Of a stretch of DNA of 60,683 nt, positions 19,356 to 26,913 are shown in pieces; position 1 is the first letter of the stretch; each line of letters begins with the position of its first letter. The stretch is from NCBI GenBank assembly GCA_944391415.1, contig CALXTM010000010.1:1-60683 (forward strand), read 5' to 3'. Origin of the DNA: an uncultured Alphaproteobacteria bacterium (GTDB taxonomy: Bacteria; Pseudomonadota; Alphaproteobacteria; RF32; CAG-239). A program made the position numbers and the translations under genes. The notes beneath the pieces were generated by a model. It was not told where the DNA came from, did not search any database, and worked only from the letters and a program-made list of their open reading frames with translations.

Positions 19356-19367
19356 ATATGGTATTCT
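19356..19367 (+). promoter_or_regulatory. Candidate extended -10 promoter of the first flagellin cassette
   Basis: TATGGTATTCT: an extended -10 (TGG before TATTCT at 19362-19367). The same bases recur before the second flagellin copy (59188-59193). No good -35 is seen. If used, the transcript would begin at or just inside the following terminator-like hairpin. Confidence 0.35.
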
Positions 19368-19368
19368 A

Positions 19369-19406
19369 AACTCGTGCGGAGTAATTGACCGCACGAGTTC
19401 TTTTTT
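19369..19406 (+). terminator. Terminator-like hairpin before flagellin copy 1
   Basis: Perfect 11-bp stem AACTCGTGCGG/CCGCACGAGTT, 9-nt loop, then TTCTTTTTT. It may end the fliE transcript, or act as an attenuator because an extended -10 lies just upstream. It is copied with the flagellin cassette at 59195. Confidence 0.8.
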
Positions 19407-19412
19407 AGTACT

Positions 19413-19532
19413 AAAGGGATACAACAGGATGTTGTTTCAAGGATTGAGACATAGCCCTCGGCGCAAGGGGGATTTGGGCTTTCTGCCATGGTATGGGCAG
19501 AGAGTTTTGTTGTATCTAAAAGGGGGTGTCAA
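19413..19532 (+). promoter_or_regulatory. Conserved structured 5' leader of flagellin copy 1
   Basis: About 120 nt, nearly identical to 59239-59360. A 9-bp long-range pairing (GATACAACA 19418-19426 with TGTTGTATC 19508-19516) would close the leader just before the AAAAGGGGG ribosome site. The same 5' arm can instead form a local hairpin (ACAAC/GTTGT, 19421-19435), so the two folds exclude each other. Inner elements include GCCC/GGGC and TCTGCC/GGCAGA stems. No known riboswitch consensus was recognised. Confidence 0.6.
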
Positions 19533-21359
19533 ATGGTAAGTAACATCACTTTGACATCACCAATCAGGAGTAATCTCCTAAGTCTTACCAACATAGCCAA
19601 ACAAATGGACAAGACCCAGCTCATTCTTGCCACCGGCAAGAAGGTAAACACAGCGCTTGACAATGCGAGTGCCTATTATCAGGCGAGGTCATTGACCAAT
19701 CGCTCGGCTGATTTGAATGCTTTGTTAGATGCAATGGACCAGGGTATCCAAACGATTGAGGCAGCCAGTCAAGGGATAGAGACGGCAACCTCGCTGTTGG
19801 AGCAGATGCAATCTATCACCACGCAGGCCGGGGCGGTAGGCCAGGCTTTGAGCAAGGAAGATTTGCAAGGCTTGGTCGGGACCAATGGCGCCGTGGTAGA
19901 AACCGCAGATGAATTACGCGCGGCCATCAACTCCGGCAAAGAGACGATTTGTGTCTATGGCAATATCGACTTAGGTGATATCACCGACACCGGTGGTCTG
20001 ACACTCCAAGCCAACCAAAAGTTGGTCGGTGCCGGCTACTTTGGCGACAATGTCACCGCAAGCTCAATAACGGCGACATCAACAGCTGCCAACAGCCTGA
20101 TAGATATCAAAAAAAATGGTTGCATTATAAGTAATCTAACTTTGAGCTATAGCAATAGCGTAGAAAACAGTGGCGTATATGTAATTAATGTTGAAGGAGG
20201 TGATGTCATTACAGATATACAAAATATCAATATAGATGCAAATTTCTCGGATATTAATCTTAACCGCAATGTTCGTACCCCTATTGCCACTCGTCTAGGT
20301 GCTACCGTAAATCTTGGAAAAAATATAAATCTATCTGTTGCAGGCTATCATGGATGTGCTTTATATTCTGTTGGAAACTCTCGGCTTAATATTTTATCAG
20401 GCGCTGATGTTAATATAAATACATCTGGTTATAGGGCATATGGAATACACACTGTAACAAATTCCCAAACCAATATTGCTGGTAATATACAAATTACAAC
20501 ATTGGGTGTTGAGGGTTATGGAATTGTCCACTCTGGCTACGGTAGTGGAAACTATACATATCTTGCGTCAACTGCACAAGTTTATTTTAATACTTCCAAT
20601 TCAGAAATTTATCATGACAAAGATCGTGGCGGAGGTAATAATATTTTGGAGATTGCTCAAGGGGCAAAACTGGCGTTTGAGAAAAATGACAACGTCAAAT
20701 GGTATGAAGTGAGCCAAGATTACAAAGATGAAAATGATAGTGGCGCAATCAAATATATTACGCCCAATAACATCACCACCATGATCCCCGGCATCTCTGA
20801 GACCACACCGTGGACTTTACCGACCGAGATTGAGACGGACAAAGAAGACGATGCCGACACCAAAGTAAATGTAACCGAATATCAAAGCCAGTTTAACACC
20901 GTGTTGGATGAATATAACAAACTGATTAACGATTGCTCTTATCAAGGTATCAATTTGCTCAAAGGCGGCAATTTGAAGGTGGTGTTTAATGAGCATCGCT
21001 CAAATGTTTTCAATGTCTTGGGGCAGGATATCACCGCCGCCGCAATCGGGCTTAACGAGGCCTTGTGGCAGACGGCAAGCGACATCAACCAATCTGTCTC
21101 AGAGCTGACCCAAGCCATCACCACTCTGCGTTCTTTGGCCGAGAGCCTGGGCAACCAATATTCCATCATCCAGACGAGAGCTGATTTTACTTCCCATTTG
21201 ACTGATATATTAGAAACCGGAGCCGATGACCTGACCTTGGCTGACATGAACGAGGCATCGGCCCAATATCTGTCGCTGCAAACGCGTCAGCAACTGGCGC
21301 TTAACTCTTTGTCTTTGGCCGCCCAATCGGCACAAAGCGTCTTGAGTTTGTTCTACTAA
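19533..21359 (+). CDS. Flagellin with a predicted beta-helix central domain (copy 1)
   Basis: Filament protein, 608 residues. Residues 1-~105 are the flagellin D0/D1 N-terminus (LLSLTNIAKQMDKTQLILATGKKVNTALDNASAYY..., then IQTIEAASQGIETATSLLEQMQSI). The last ~150 are the matching C-terminus, ending SLSLAAQSAQSVLSLFY. Between them, from about residue 125 to 390, the chain resembles a pectate-lyase-type right-handed beta-helix: ELRAAINSGKETICVYGNIDLGD, then short repeats such as SGADVNINTSGYRAYGIH. The DNA for this core is visibly more AT-rich. ATG 19533 is fixed by a GGGGGTG site and by identity with copy 2; the longer open frame upstream is leader RNA. The flagellin call is firm, the beta-helix is inferred. 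Confidence 0.85.
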   Translation: MVSNITLTSPIRSNLLSLTNIAKQMDKTQLILATGKKVNTALDNASAYYQARSLTNRSADLNALLDAMDQGIQTIEAASQGIETATSLLEQMQSITTQAGAVGQALSKEDLQGLVGTNGAVVETADELRAAINSGKETICVYGNIDLGDITDTGGLTLQANQKLVGAGYFGDNVTASSITATSTAANSLIDIKKNGCIISNLTLSYSNSVENSGVYVINVEGGDVITDIQNINIDANFSDINLNRNVRTPIATRLGATVNLGKNINLSVAGYHGCALYSVGNSRLNILSGADVNINTSGYRAYGIHTVTNSQTNIAGNIQITTLGVEGYGIVHSGYGSGNYTYLASTAQVYFNTSNSEIYHDKDRGGGNNILEIAQGAKLAFEKNDNVKWYEVSQDYKDENDSGAIKYITPNNITTMIPGISETTPWTLPTEIETDKEDDADTKVNVTEYQSQFNTVLDEYNKLINDCSYQGINLLKGGNLKVVFNEHRSNVFNVLGQDITAAAIGLNEALWQTASDINQSVSELTQAITTLRSLAESLGNQYSIIQTRADFTSHLTDILETGADDLTLADMNEASAQYLSLQTRQQLALNSLSLAAQSAQSVLSLFY

Positions 21360-21413
21360 ATTGTAAAATATTTGCATATAAAAAAAGATTGTGTACATAG
21401 AGCTAAAAAATAC

Positions 21414-21444
21414 TTGACTTAGAGTTAGCTCTAACGATTAACAT
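21414..21444 (+). promoter_or_regulatory. MerR-family-type promoter/operator for the redox operon
   Basis: A -35 TTGACT (21414-21419) and a -10 TAACAT (21439-21444) are 19 bp apart, the over-long spacing typical of MerR-activated promoters. Between them lies a perfect dyad TTAGAG-TTAG-CTCTAA (21419-21434), much like operators of MerR regulators that control aldehyde- or thiol-stress genes. No merR gene is in the window. Confidence 0.65.
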
Positions 21445-21480
21445 ATATCTTGTTTATGATTTTTTATGACGGGGGTGACT

Positions 21481-22437
21481 ATGAAACGGAGAGATTTTTG
21501 CAAAATATCGGCCGGGGCTTTATTGTCAGGTTTTTTGGGAAGTTTGACCAAAATAAAAAATGCAACGGCAACAACCAAGATTGCACCAAATAAGTCTAAG
21601 GTTTATTTTTGTCGTGAAATTACCCCGGAAAAATTGTTGAAAATGTATTCTTTGGTTAATCAAGATATCACAGGAAAAGTGGCAATTAAATTGCATACCG
21701 GAGAGCCCAACGGCCCCAATTTGCTGCCTATTGATTTGGCCAAAACACTGCAGGCCAATATTCCGGATAGTACAATTGTGGAGTGCAATGTATTATATTC
21801 AAGCCCGAGGCAAAATACCAAAGGACATTTGGAAACCTTAAAAGTTAACGGCTGGACTTTTTGTCCGGTGGATATTATGGATGATAAAGGATATGTGAGC
21901 TTGCCAATTAAAAACGGAAAAAGACTGAAAGAAGTTGCCGTTGGTAAAAATCTGACAAATTATGATTCAATGGTGGTATATACTCACTTTAAGGGACATG
22001 CTATGGGCGGTTTTGGCGGATCGCTGAAAAATATTGCTATAGGTTGTGCCTCGGGGCAAGTCGGCAAAGCCCAGATTCATGGCCAAGGCTGGCCAATAGG
22101 GGAAGAATTTTTGGAAAGAATGGTGGAGGGTGGAAAGGCGGTTTGCGATTATTTTGGTAAACATATTACATATATTAATGTGTTGAAAAATATTTCGGTC
22201 GATTGCGACTGCGATGCCCATGGTGCCAAACCAACCTGCCCGGATATAGGAATTTTGGCTTCGACCGATATTTTGGCGATAGATCAGGCATCGGTCGATT
22301 TGGTATATGCATTGCCTGAAAAAGCCAAGCACGATATTGTCGAAAGAATAGAGTCACGCAAAGGATTGCACCAACTTGAATATATGGATAAATTAGGTAT
22401 GGGTAACCGGGCCTATGAGTTAGTTGAAATTATATAA
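21481..22437 (+). CDS. DUF362-domain protein with twin-arginine signal
   Basis: 318 residues. A Tat-type signal opens the protein (MKRRDFCKISAGALLSGFLG), so it is probably exported folded. The body is a DUF362 domain (GKVAIKLHTGEPNG, THFKGHAMGGFGGSLKNIAIG, TDILAIDQASVDLVY); such proteins often accompany iron-sulfur enzymes. Unlike many family members it has no C-terminal two-cluster ferredoxin domain; the CDCD motif (~residue 241) may bind metal. Start ATG 21481 follows GGGGGTG. First gene of the operon controlled by the MerR-type promoter. Biochemical role unknown. Confidence 0.82.
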   Translation: MKRRDFCKISAGALLSGFLGSLTKIKNATATTKIAPNKSKVYFCREITPEKLLKMYSLVNQDITGKVAIKLHTGEPNGPNLLPIDLAKTLQANIPDSTIVECNVLYSSPRQNTKGHLETLKVNGWTFCPVDIMDDKGYVSLPIKNGKRLKEVAVGKNLTNYDSMVVYTHFKGHAMGGFGGSLKNIAIGCASGQVGKAQIHGQGWPIGEEFLERMVEGGKAVCDYFGKHITYINVLKNISVDCDCDAHGAKPTCPDIGILASTDILAIDQASVDLVYALPEKAKHDIVERIESRKGLHQLEYMDKLGMGNRAYELVEII

Positions 22438-22451
22438 CAAAGAAAAACAAT

Positions 22452-23693
22452 ATGAACAGGCGTGAGTTTTTATTTAGTACGTTGGCAACATTTGCTTTGG
22501 CGGCGTTGCCCAAGCTTACTTTGGCAGAAGAAGCGGCCGTATCGGAGGCGGTAAGAGCTAAAATTAATCCCAAAAATAAACTCGGTTTCGGGTTTATGAG
22601 ATTGCCGCTTAAAAACCCCGCTGATCAGACCGATATTGATTATGACGAACTTAATAAAATGGTGGATCTGTTCTTGGAACGCGGTTTTACTTACTTTGAT
22701 ACCGCGTGGATGTATATGGGCTATGAAAGCGAAATTGCTTTGCGCAAGTCTTTGGTCGAGCGTCATCCGCGCAACAAGTTTACCGTGGCAAGTAAACTGC
22801 CGGTGGGGATGATAAAAAGCAAGGCCGAGCAGGAGCAAGTTTTTAACAAACAGTTGGAAAAAACCGGACTTGATTATTTTGATTATTATTTGGTGCATAA
22901 TATTAATCCCAATACAATTGATAATGTGCGCAATTTTGACAGTTTTAAGTTTGTTAATGACAAAAAGAAACAAGGCAAGGTTAAAAATGTCGGGTTCTCG
23001 TTCCACGGTGATGCCGATATGTTGGAAGAGGTGATGAAAGAATACGCCGATGAGGTTGATTTTGTGCAGTTGCAGATTAACTATATTGACTGGGATAATC
23101 CGGGGATTGAGGGACGGCGCTGCTATGAAATCGTGCAAAGATATAACAAGCCGGTGATTGTGATGGAGCCGGTTAAAGGCGGAAGCTTGGCTAATTTGCC
23201 GCCCAAGGTGGAGCAAATATTTAAGAATGTGGAGCCGAATATGTCACCAGCCTCTTGGGCTATACGCTATGCGGCATCGTTGCCCGGGGTGATGATGGTC
23301 TTGAGCGGAATGAGCAACCTGGCTCAGGTGGAAGACAACACTGCTTATATGCAAAATTTTGTGCCGCTTGATGATAAAGAAAAAAGAGTTATTGAAACAG
23401 CGGTCAAAGCACTGCACGATGAATTGCAAATTCCGTGCACGGCCTGCCGCTATTGTGTTGATTCTTGTCCGATGAAAATTGCAATACCTGATTATTTTAT
23501 GCTGTATAACAAGGGGGCCAACGGACGAGGAAGTAATCCTTTCAAAGCATATAAGGGGGCTTATGACAAGCTGGCTCAAACCTATGGCAAGGCATCAAGT
23601 TGTATTGCTTGCCGGTTGTGCGAGAAAAATTGTCCGCAACATATTGAAATCAGCCAATGGATGAAAAAATTGGCTAAAGTATTTGAGGCTTAA
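22452..23693 (+). CDS. Aldo/keto reductase with C-terminal 2[4Fe-4S] domain, Tat-like signal
   Basis: 413 residues. An RR-containing leader (MNRREFLFSTLATFALAALPKLTLA) implies export or membrane targeting. The TIM-barrel part shows KLGFGFMRLPL, catalytic Tyr in FDTAWMYMGYE, Lys in VASKLP and His in YYLVHN. Near the C-terminus are two cluster-binding motifs, CTACRYCVDSCP and CIACRLCEKNCP, typical of ferredoxin-type aldo/keto reductases found in anaerobes. It starts 14 bp after the DUF362 gene. Substrate unknown. Confidence 0.9.
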   Translation: MNRREFLFSTLATFALAALPKLTLAEEAAVSEAVRAKINPKNKLGFGFMRLPLKNPADQTDIDYDELNKMVDLFLERGFTYFDTAWMYMGYESEIALRKSLVERHPRNKFTVASKLPVGMIKSKAEQEQVFNKQLEKTGLDYFDYYLVHNINPNTIDNVRNFDSFKFVNDKKKQGKVKNVGFSFHGDADMLEEVMKEYADEVDFVQLQINYIDWDNPGIEGRRCYEIVQRYNKPVIVMEPVKGGSLANLPPKVEQIFKNVEPNMSPASWAIRYAASLPGVMMVLSGMSNLAQVEDNTAYMQNFVPLDDKEKRVIETAVKALHDELQIPCTACRYCVDSCPMKIAIPDYFMLYNKGANGRGSNPFKAYKGAYDKLAQTYGKASSCIACRLCEKNCPQHIEISQWMKKLAKVFEA

Positions 23694-23710
23694 GGAAAAG
23701 GAGAAAAAAG

Positions 23711-24289
23711 ATGAGCAAATGGTGGTTGTTTTTGCTGGTGGCAGTTGTCGGAGTGGTGTTTGCCGGATATAAGGTATTGTGGGCGCAAACCAAAGGCGAG
23801 GATTTGGCGCTCAAAGAAAATCCCAAAATTTTGATTGCTTATTATTCTTATAGCGGTAATACCAAAAAAGTGGCCGAGGCAATCAAACAAAATATCGGAG
23901 GAGATTTGTTCGAAATTAAAACGGAAGGTGAGTATCCTCAAGATTATTCGGCAATGGTGCAACAGGCAAAAAAAGAAATTGCTGCAGGATATCGCCCAAA
24001 ATTGTTGAACAAAGTTGATGATATGGCGCAATATGACGTTGTGTTTATCGGCTCGCCAAACTGGTGGGGAACAATTACTCCGCAGGTCAGCAGTTTTGTT
24101 GAAACATATGATATGGCAGGAAAAGTTGTGGTGCCGTTTGTTACCCATGGCGGCGGCGGAAAACAAAATACGGTTGATGATTTGAAAGCCCAGTGCAAAG
24201 GCTGCAAGGTGAGCGACAGTGTTTGGGTCGGCTATGGCAGTGTCACAATGGGAATTGAAAATTGGCTGACAGATTTGGGGCTTAAATGA
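23711..24289 (+). CDS. Membrane-anchored flavodoxin
   Basis: 192 residues. One N-terminal hydrophobic helix (WWLFLLVAVVGVVFAGYKVLW, ~4-24) precedes a flavodoxin-fold domain with the FMN phosphate loop SYSGNTKK, and later GSPNWWGTITPQVSSF and THGGGGKQNTV. The lone Lys before the helix suggests N-in topology, which would put the flavodoxin outside the inner membrane; this is inference. The last codon overlaps the start of the NapH/NapG-like gene by 4 bp. Confidence 0.87.
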   Translation: MSKWWLFLLVAVVGVVFAGYKVLWAQTKGEDLALKENPKILIAYYSYSGNTKKVAEAIKQNIGGDLFEIKTEGEYPQDYSAMVQQAKKEIAAGYRPKLLNKVDDMAQYDVVFIGSPNWWGTITPQVSSFVETYDMAGKVVVPFVTHGGGGKQNTVDDLKAQCKGCKVSDSVWVGYGSVTMGIENWLTDLGLK

Positions 24290-25650
24290 GCAAAAATTTA
24301 TATTATTTGAGGTTGGCGGCGGCAATGCTCGTTGCTTGCTTGGCGGTGGCGGCATTTGCCGGTTGGTTTTATAAAATAGAGATTCTTGATTGGCAATTGG
24401 CGCCGTTGGTGCAAAAAGTGATGGTTGACTTTGCGGTGGCGGCGTTGATGATACTGCTTGCAATAGCGTTGGTTACGCTGATATTGGGCAGAGTGTATTG
24501 TGCGGTTTTGTGTCCGCTGGGGATTATGCAAGAGATATTGGAGCTTGTTTTCAGGCGCAAACGCAAATTGCAAAAAAACAGGCCTTATAAATATCTGATT
24601 GCGGCGGCGTTGTTGGGAATGATGCTTGGCGGCAGTATGATTGTGGCGCAAAAAATCGAGCCTTATACAATAGCCGGGCAAATTTTGAGCGGGGCAGGCT
24701 ATGGCTTGGCAATATTGGCAGTATTGGCGGTTGCGGTTTGGTTTGGGGGCAGAGTATTTTGCACCAATGTTTGCCCGGTGGGAGCAATACTTGGAATTAT
24801 GGCCAAACACTCGCTTTTTAGGATATATATTGATGACAAGGCTTGTGTTGCCTGTGGTGGATGCGCCAAAAACTGCCAGGCAGGGTGTATTGATGTTAAA
24901 AACAAAGCAATAGATAACGAAACTTGTGTCAAATGTTTGAAATGTTTGAGCGTGTGTCCTAAGGGGGCAATAAAATACGGCAGAAAGGCGAAGCCGGAAC
25001 CAAAGTTTGAGCCCTCAAGACGCAGGCTGTTGGGTTTGGGCGCGGCGGTGGCCGTGTTGGCGGTGGCGGCAAAAAGCGGGGTGCTGATGGTGCAAAATGC
25101 CGCGGCCAAAATCAAAAAAGTTATTTTGCCTGCCGGTGCCGGTAATGAGCAAGAATTTGTCAACAGGTGCCTAAACTGCAATTTGTGTGTTGCAAGCTGC
25201 CCGATGAAGATTATCAAAAAAGCAAATGATGATTTTGGGGCCGTGCATATTGACTATTCGGATGGTTTTTGCAATTATGATTGTCATGAATGCTCTAGAG
25301 TTTGCCCGTCAGGGGCAATAAAATCAATAAGCCTTGAGCAAAAGCAAAAGATGCAAATCGGGTTGGCGGTGATTGATGAAAAAAAATGCGTTAAATGCGG
25401 TTTGTGTGTTATGACCTGCCCTAGAAAGGCTATTGCAAGAGAAATGGGGCAAGTGCCGACAATTGATGATACAAATTGTATCGGCTGCGGAGCATGCAAG
25501 GCAAAATGCACGGTTAAGGCAATAGAGATTGTGGCTGTGGAACAACAAAAATTTTGTAAGGAGAGGAAAAATTATGTCTTTGGGTTTGACGGAAATAGCA
25601 CTTATTTTGGTGGTGGTTTTGATATTGTTTGGCGGCAAGAGAATACCTGA
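24286..25650 (+). CDS. NapH-NapG-like fusion: membrane 4Fe-4S ferredoxin protein
   Basis: 454 residues. The N-terminal half is NapH-like: about four TM helices with two CxxxCP motifs ([20 protein letters not shown]) and two cluster motifs ([24 protein letters not shown]). A second half follows that is NapG/MauM-like: a twin-arginine segment [19 protein letters not shown] (~residues 246-264), then four more cysteine clusters ([48 protein letters not shown]). Such proteins take electrons from the quinol pool to periplasmic acceptors. The frame runs 77 bp into tatA, whose start is firm; a one-base shift near 25550 would stop at TAA 25557, so a frameshift or sequencing error is possible. Confidence 0.85.
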   Translation: MSKNLYYLRLAAAMLVACLAVAAFAGWFYKIEILDWQLAPLVQKVMVDFAVAALMILLAIALVTLILGRVYCAVLCPLGIMQEILELVFRRKRKLQKNRPYKYLIAAALLGMMLGGSMIVAQKIEPYTIAGQILSGAGYGLAILAVLAVAVWFGGRVFCTNVCPVGAILGIMAKHSLFRIYIDDKACVACGGCAKNCQAGCIDVKNKAIDNETCVKCLKCLSVCPKGAIKYGRKAKPEPKFEPSRRRLLGLGAAVAVLAVAAKSGVLMVQNAAAKIKKVILPAGAGNEQEFVNRCLNCNLCVASCPMKIIKKANDDFGAVHIDYSDGFCNYDCHECSRVCPSGAIKSISLEQKQKMQIGLAVIDEKKCVKCGLCVMTCPRKAIAREMGQVPTIDDTNCIGCGACKAKCTVKAIEIVAVEQQKFCKERKNYVFGFDGNSTYFGGGFDIVWRQENT

Positions 25651-25789
25651 GCTGGCCAAGGCCTTGGGCAAGGCGCAATATGAGTATAAAAAAGCCAAGG
25701 AAATGTTGCAAAACGAGACCAAAGATTTGAAAGATATGGTGGAAAAAGCTGCCACCGAGGAAGAAAAAAACTCTGAGACTAAAAAATAA
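25574..25789 (+). CDS. tatA: Sec-independent translocase subunit TatA
   Basis: 71 residues. Short TM helix followed by the [16 protein letters not shown] amphipathic helix motif of TatA, then an acidic/basic tail. ATG 25574 has a strong AAGGAGAGG site. It overlaps the end of the NapH/NapG-like frame by 77 bp and overlaps tatC by one base (TAATG). No separate TatB is encoded here. Confidence 0.93.
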   Translation: MSLGLTEIALILVVVLILFGGKRIPELAKALGKAQYEYKKAKEMLQNETKDLKDMVEKAATEEEKNSETKK

Positions 25790-26496
25790 TGCCGGAAGAT
25801 AAAGACCAAAGTTTGATTGAACATTTGGAAGCTTTGCGCTTGATGTTGATAAGGTGTTTGACGGCACTTGCCATAGGGCTGGTGCCGATGTTTTTGCTCT
25901 CGCCTTATGTGATTGAGTGGTTGATTGGGGTGATGATTGGCGCAAATGAGGCCAAACTAAACTATTTTGCGCCGATGGAAGTGTTTATCTTGCAGATTAA
26001 AACCGCTTTGGTACTCGATTTGGCAGTTTGCCTGCCTTATGTTGCCAGGCAGATTTGGACGTTTGTTTTGCCGGGGCTTTATGACAACGAGAGAAAGTTT
26101 ATCAGGTCTATTGTGCTGAGCTCGGTTGCTTTGTTTGTATTTGGGGTGGGGTTTTGTATATTTTTTATCTTGCCGTTGATTATTAATTTTGGGCTGAGTT
26201 TTGCCACCGATAACATAACGCCGATGCTTGGAATTTCAAACGTGATTAGCTTGGGATTGTGGCTGACGGTGGTGTTTGGGGTGATGTTTCAGTTTCCGCT
26301 GGTTACTTATTCGTTGGTGAAGTTCGGTGTGACATCTTATGAAGCGGTTAGGGCAAAAAGGCCTTATGTTTTGGTGGGAGTGTTGGTGGTAGCGGCGCTC
26401 TTAACTCCGCCGGATATTATCAGCCAGCTAATGTTGGCAATACCAACTTATCTGTTGTTTGAGGCGGCTCTGTGGTGGGCCAAAAGGATAAAATAA
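25789..26496 (+). CDS. tatC: Sec-independent translocase subunit TatC
   Basis: 235 residues, six TM helices. N-terminal signature (SLIEHLEALRLMLIRCLTALAIG), then FAPMEVFILQIKTALVLDLAVCLPYVARQIWTFVLPGLYDNER, standard for TatC. It recognises the twin-arginine signal of folded substrates. It starts inside the tatA stop codon. Its presence next to Tat-signal redox proteins suggests these are its substrates; whether this is the only Tat system of the cell cannot be seen. Confidence 0.95.
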   Translation: MPEDKDQSLIEHLEALRLMLIRCLTALAIGLVPMFLLSPYVIEWLIGVMIGANEAKLNYFAPMEVFILQIKTALVLDLAVCLPYVARQIWTFVLPGLYDNERKFIRSIVLSSVALFVFGVGFCIFFILPLIINFGLSFATDNITPMLGISNVISLGLWLTVVFGVMFQFPLVTYSLVKFGVTSYEAVRAKRPYVLVGVLVVAALLTPPDIISQLMLAIPTYLLFEAALWWAKRIK

Positions 26497-26507
26497 GGAG
26501 GAAATAA

Positions 26508-26849
26508 ATGAGACATTTTTATCCGGTAATCTTGCTTGTTATATCTAATGTGTTTATGACTTTTGCCTGGTATGGGCATTTGAAATTTAAGTCGGCATCG
26601 CTGTGGTTGGTTATTTTGGCAAGCTGGGGAATTGCGTTTTTTGAGTATTGTTTTCAGGTGCCGGCAAACCGTATCGGACATGAGTATTTTGATGCGCCAC
26701 AGCTTAAAGTTATGCAAGAGGCAATTACAATTGCGGTGTTTTGCGTGTTTTCCGTACTCTATCTTAAAGAGGATTTGAAATGGAATTATATCGTTGGGTT
26801 TGCGCTCATTCTGTTGGCGGTGTTTTTTGTGTTTAGAAAATGGGACTAA
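26508..26849 (+). CDS. DUF486 family membrane protein
   Basis: 113 residues, four predicted TM helices, with typical DUF486 stretches (VFMTFAWYGHLKF, SWGIAFFEYCFQVPANRIGH, LKVMQEAITIAVFCVFSVLYLKE). A small-multidrug-resistance-like fold is assumed for the family; function unknown. It closes the redox operon 11 bp after tatC, preceded by AAGGAGG. Confidence 0.9.
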   Translation: MRHFYPVILLVISNVFMTFAWYGHLKFKSASLWLVILASWGIAFFEYCFQVPANRIGHEYFDAPQLKVMQEAITIAVFCVFSVLYLKEDLKWNYIVGFALILLAVFFVFRKWD

Positions 26850-26913
26850 AGGAAAATCACCATAGATATTCTAAATTTTCTTAGCTACGATGTGAAATTA
26901 TTGTCTGATATGG

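Noticed and set aside
18821..19489. A minus-strand open frame sharing a conserved peptide with another at 59082-59360
   Set aside because: The shared part is just the reverse complement of the conserved flagellin leader; no SD or family supports it.
19413..19532. Cyclic di-GMP riboswitch in the flagellin leader
   Set aside because: I looked for the GGGACGCAAAGCC-type core and tetraloop receptor of the class I motif and did not see them.
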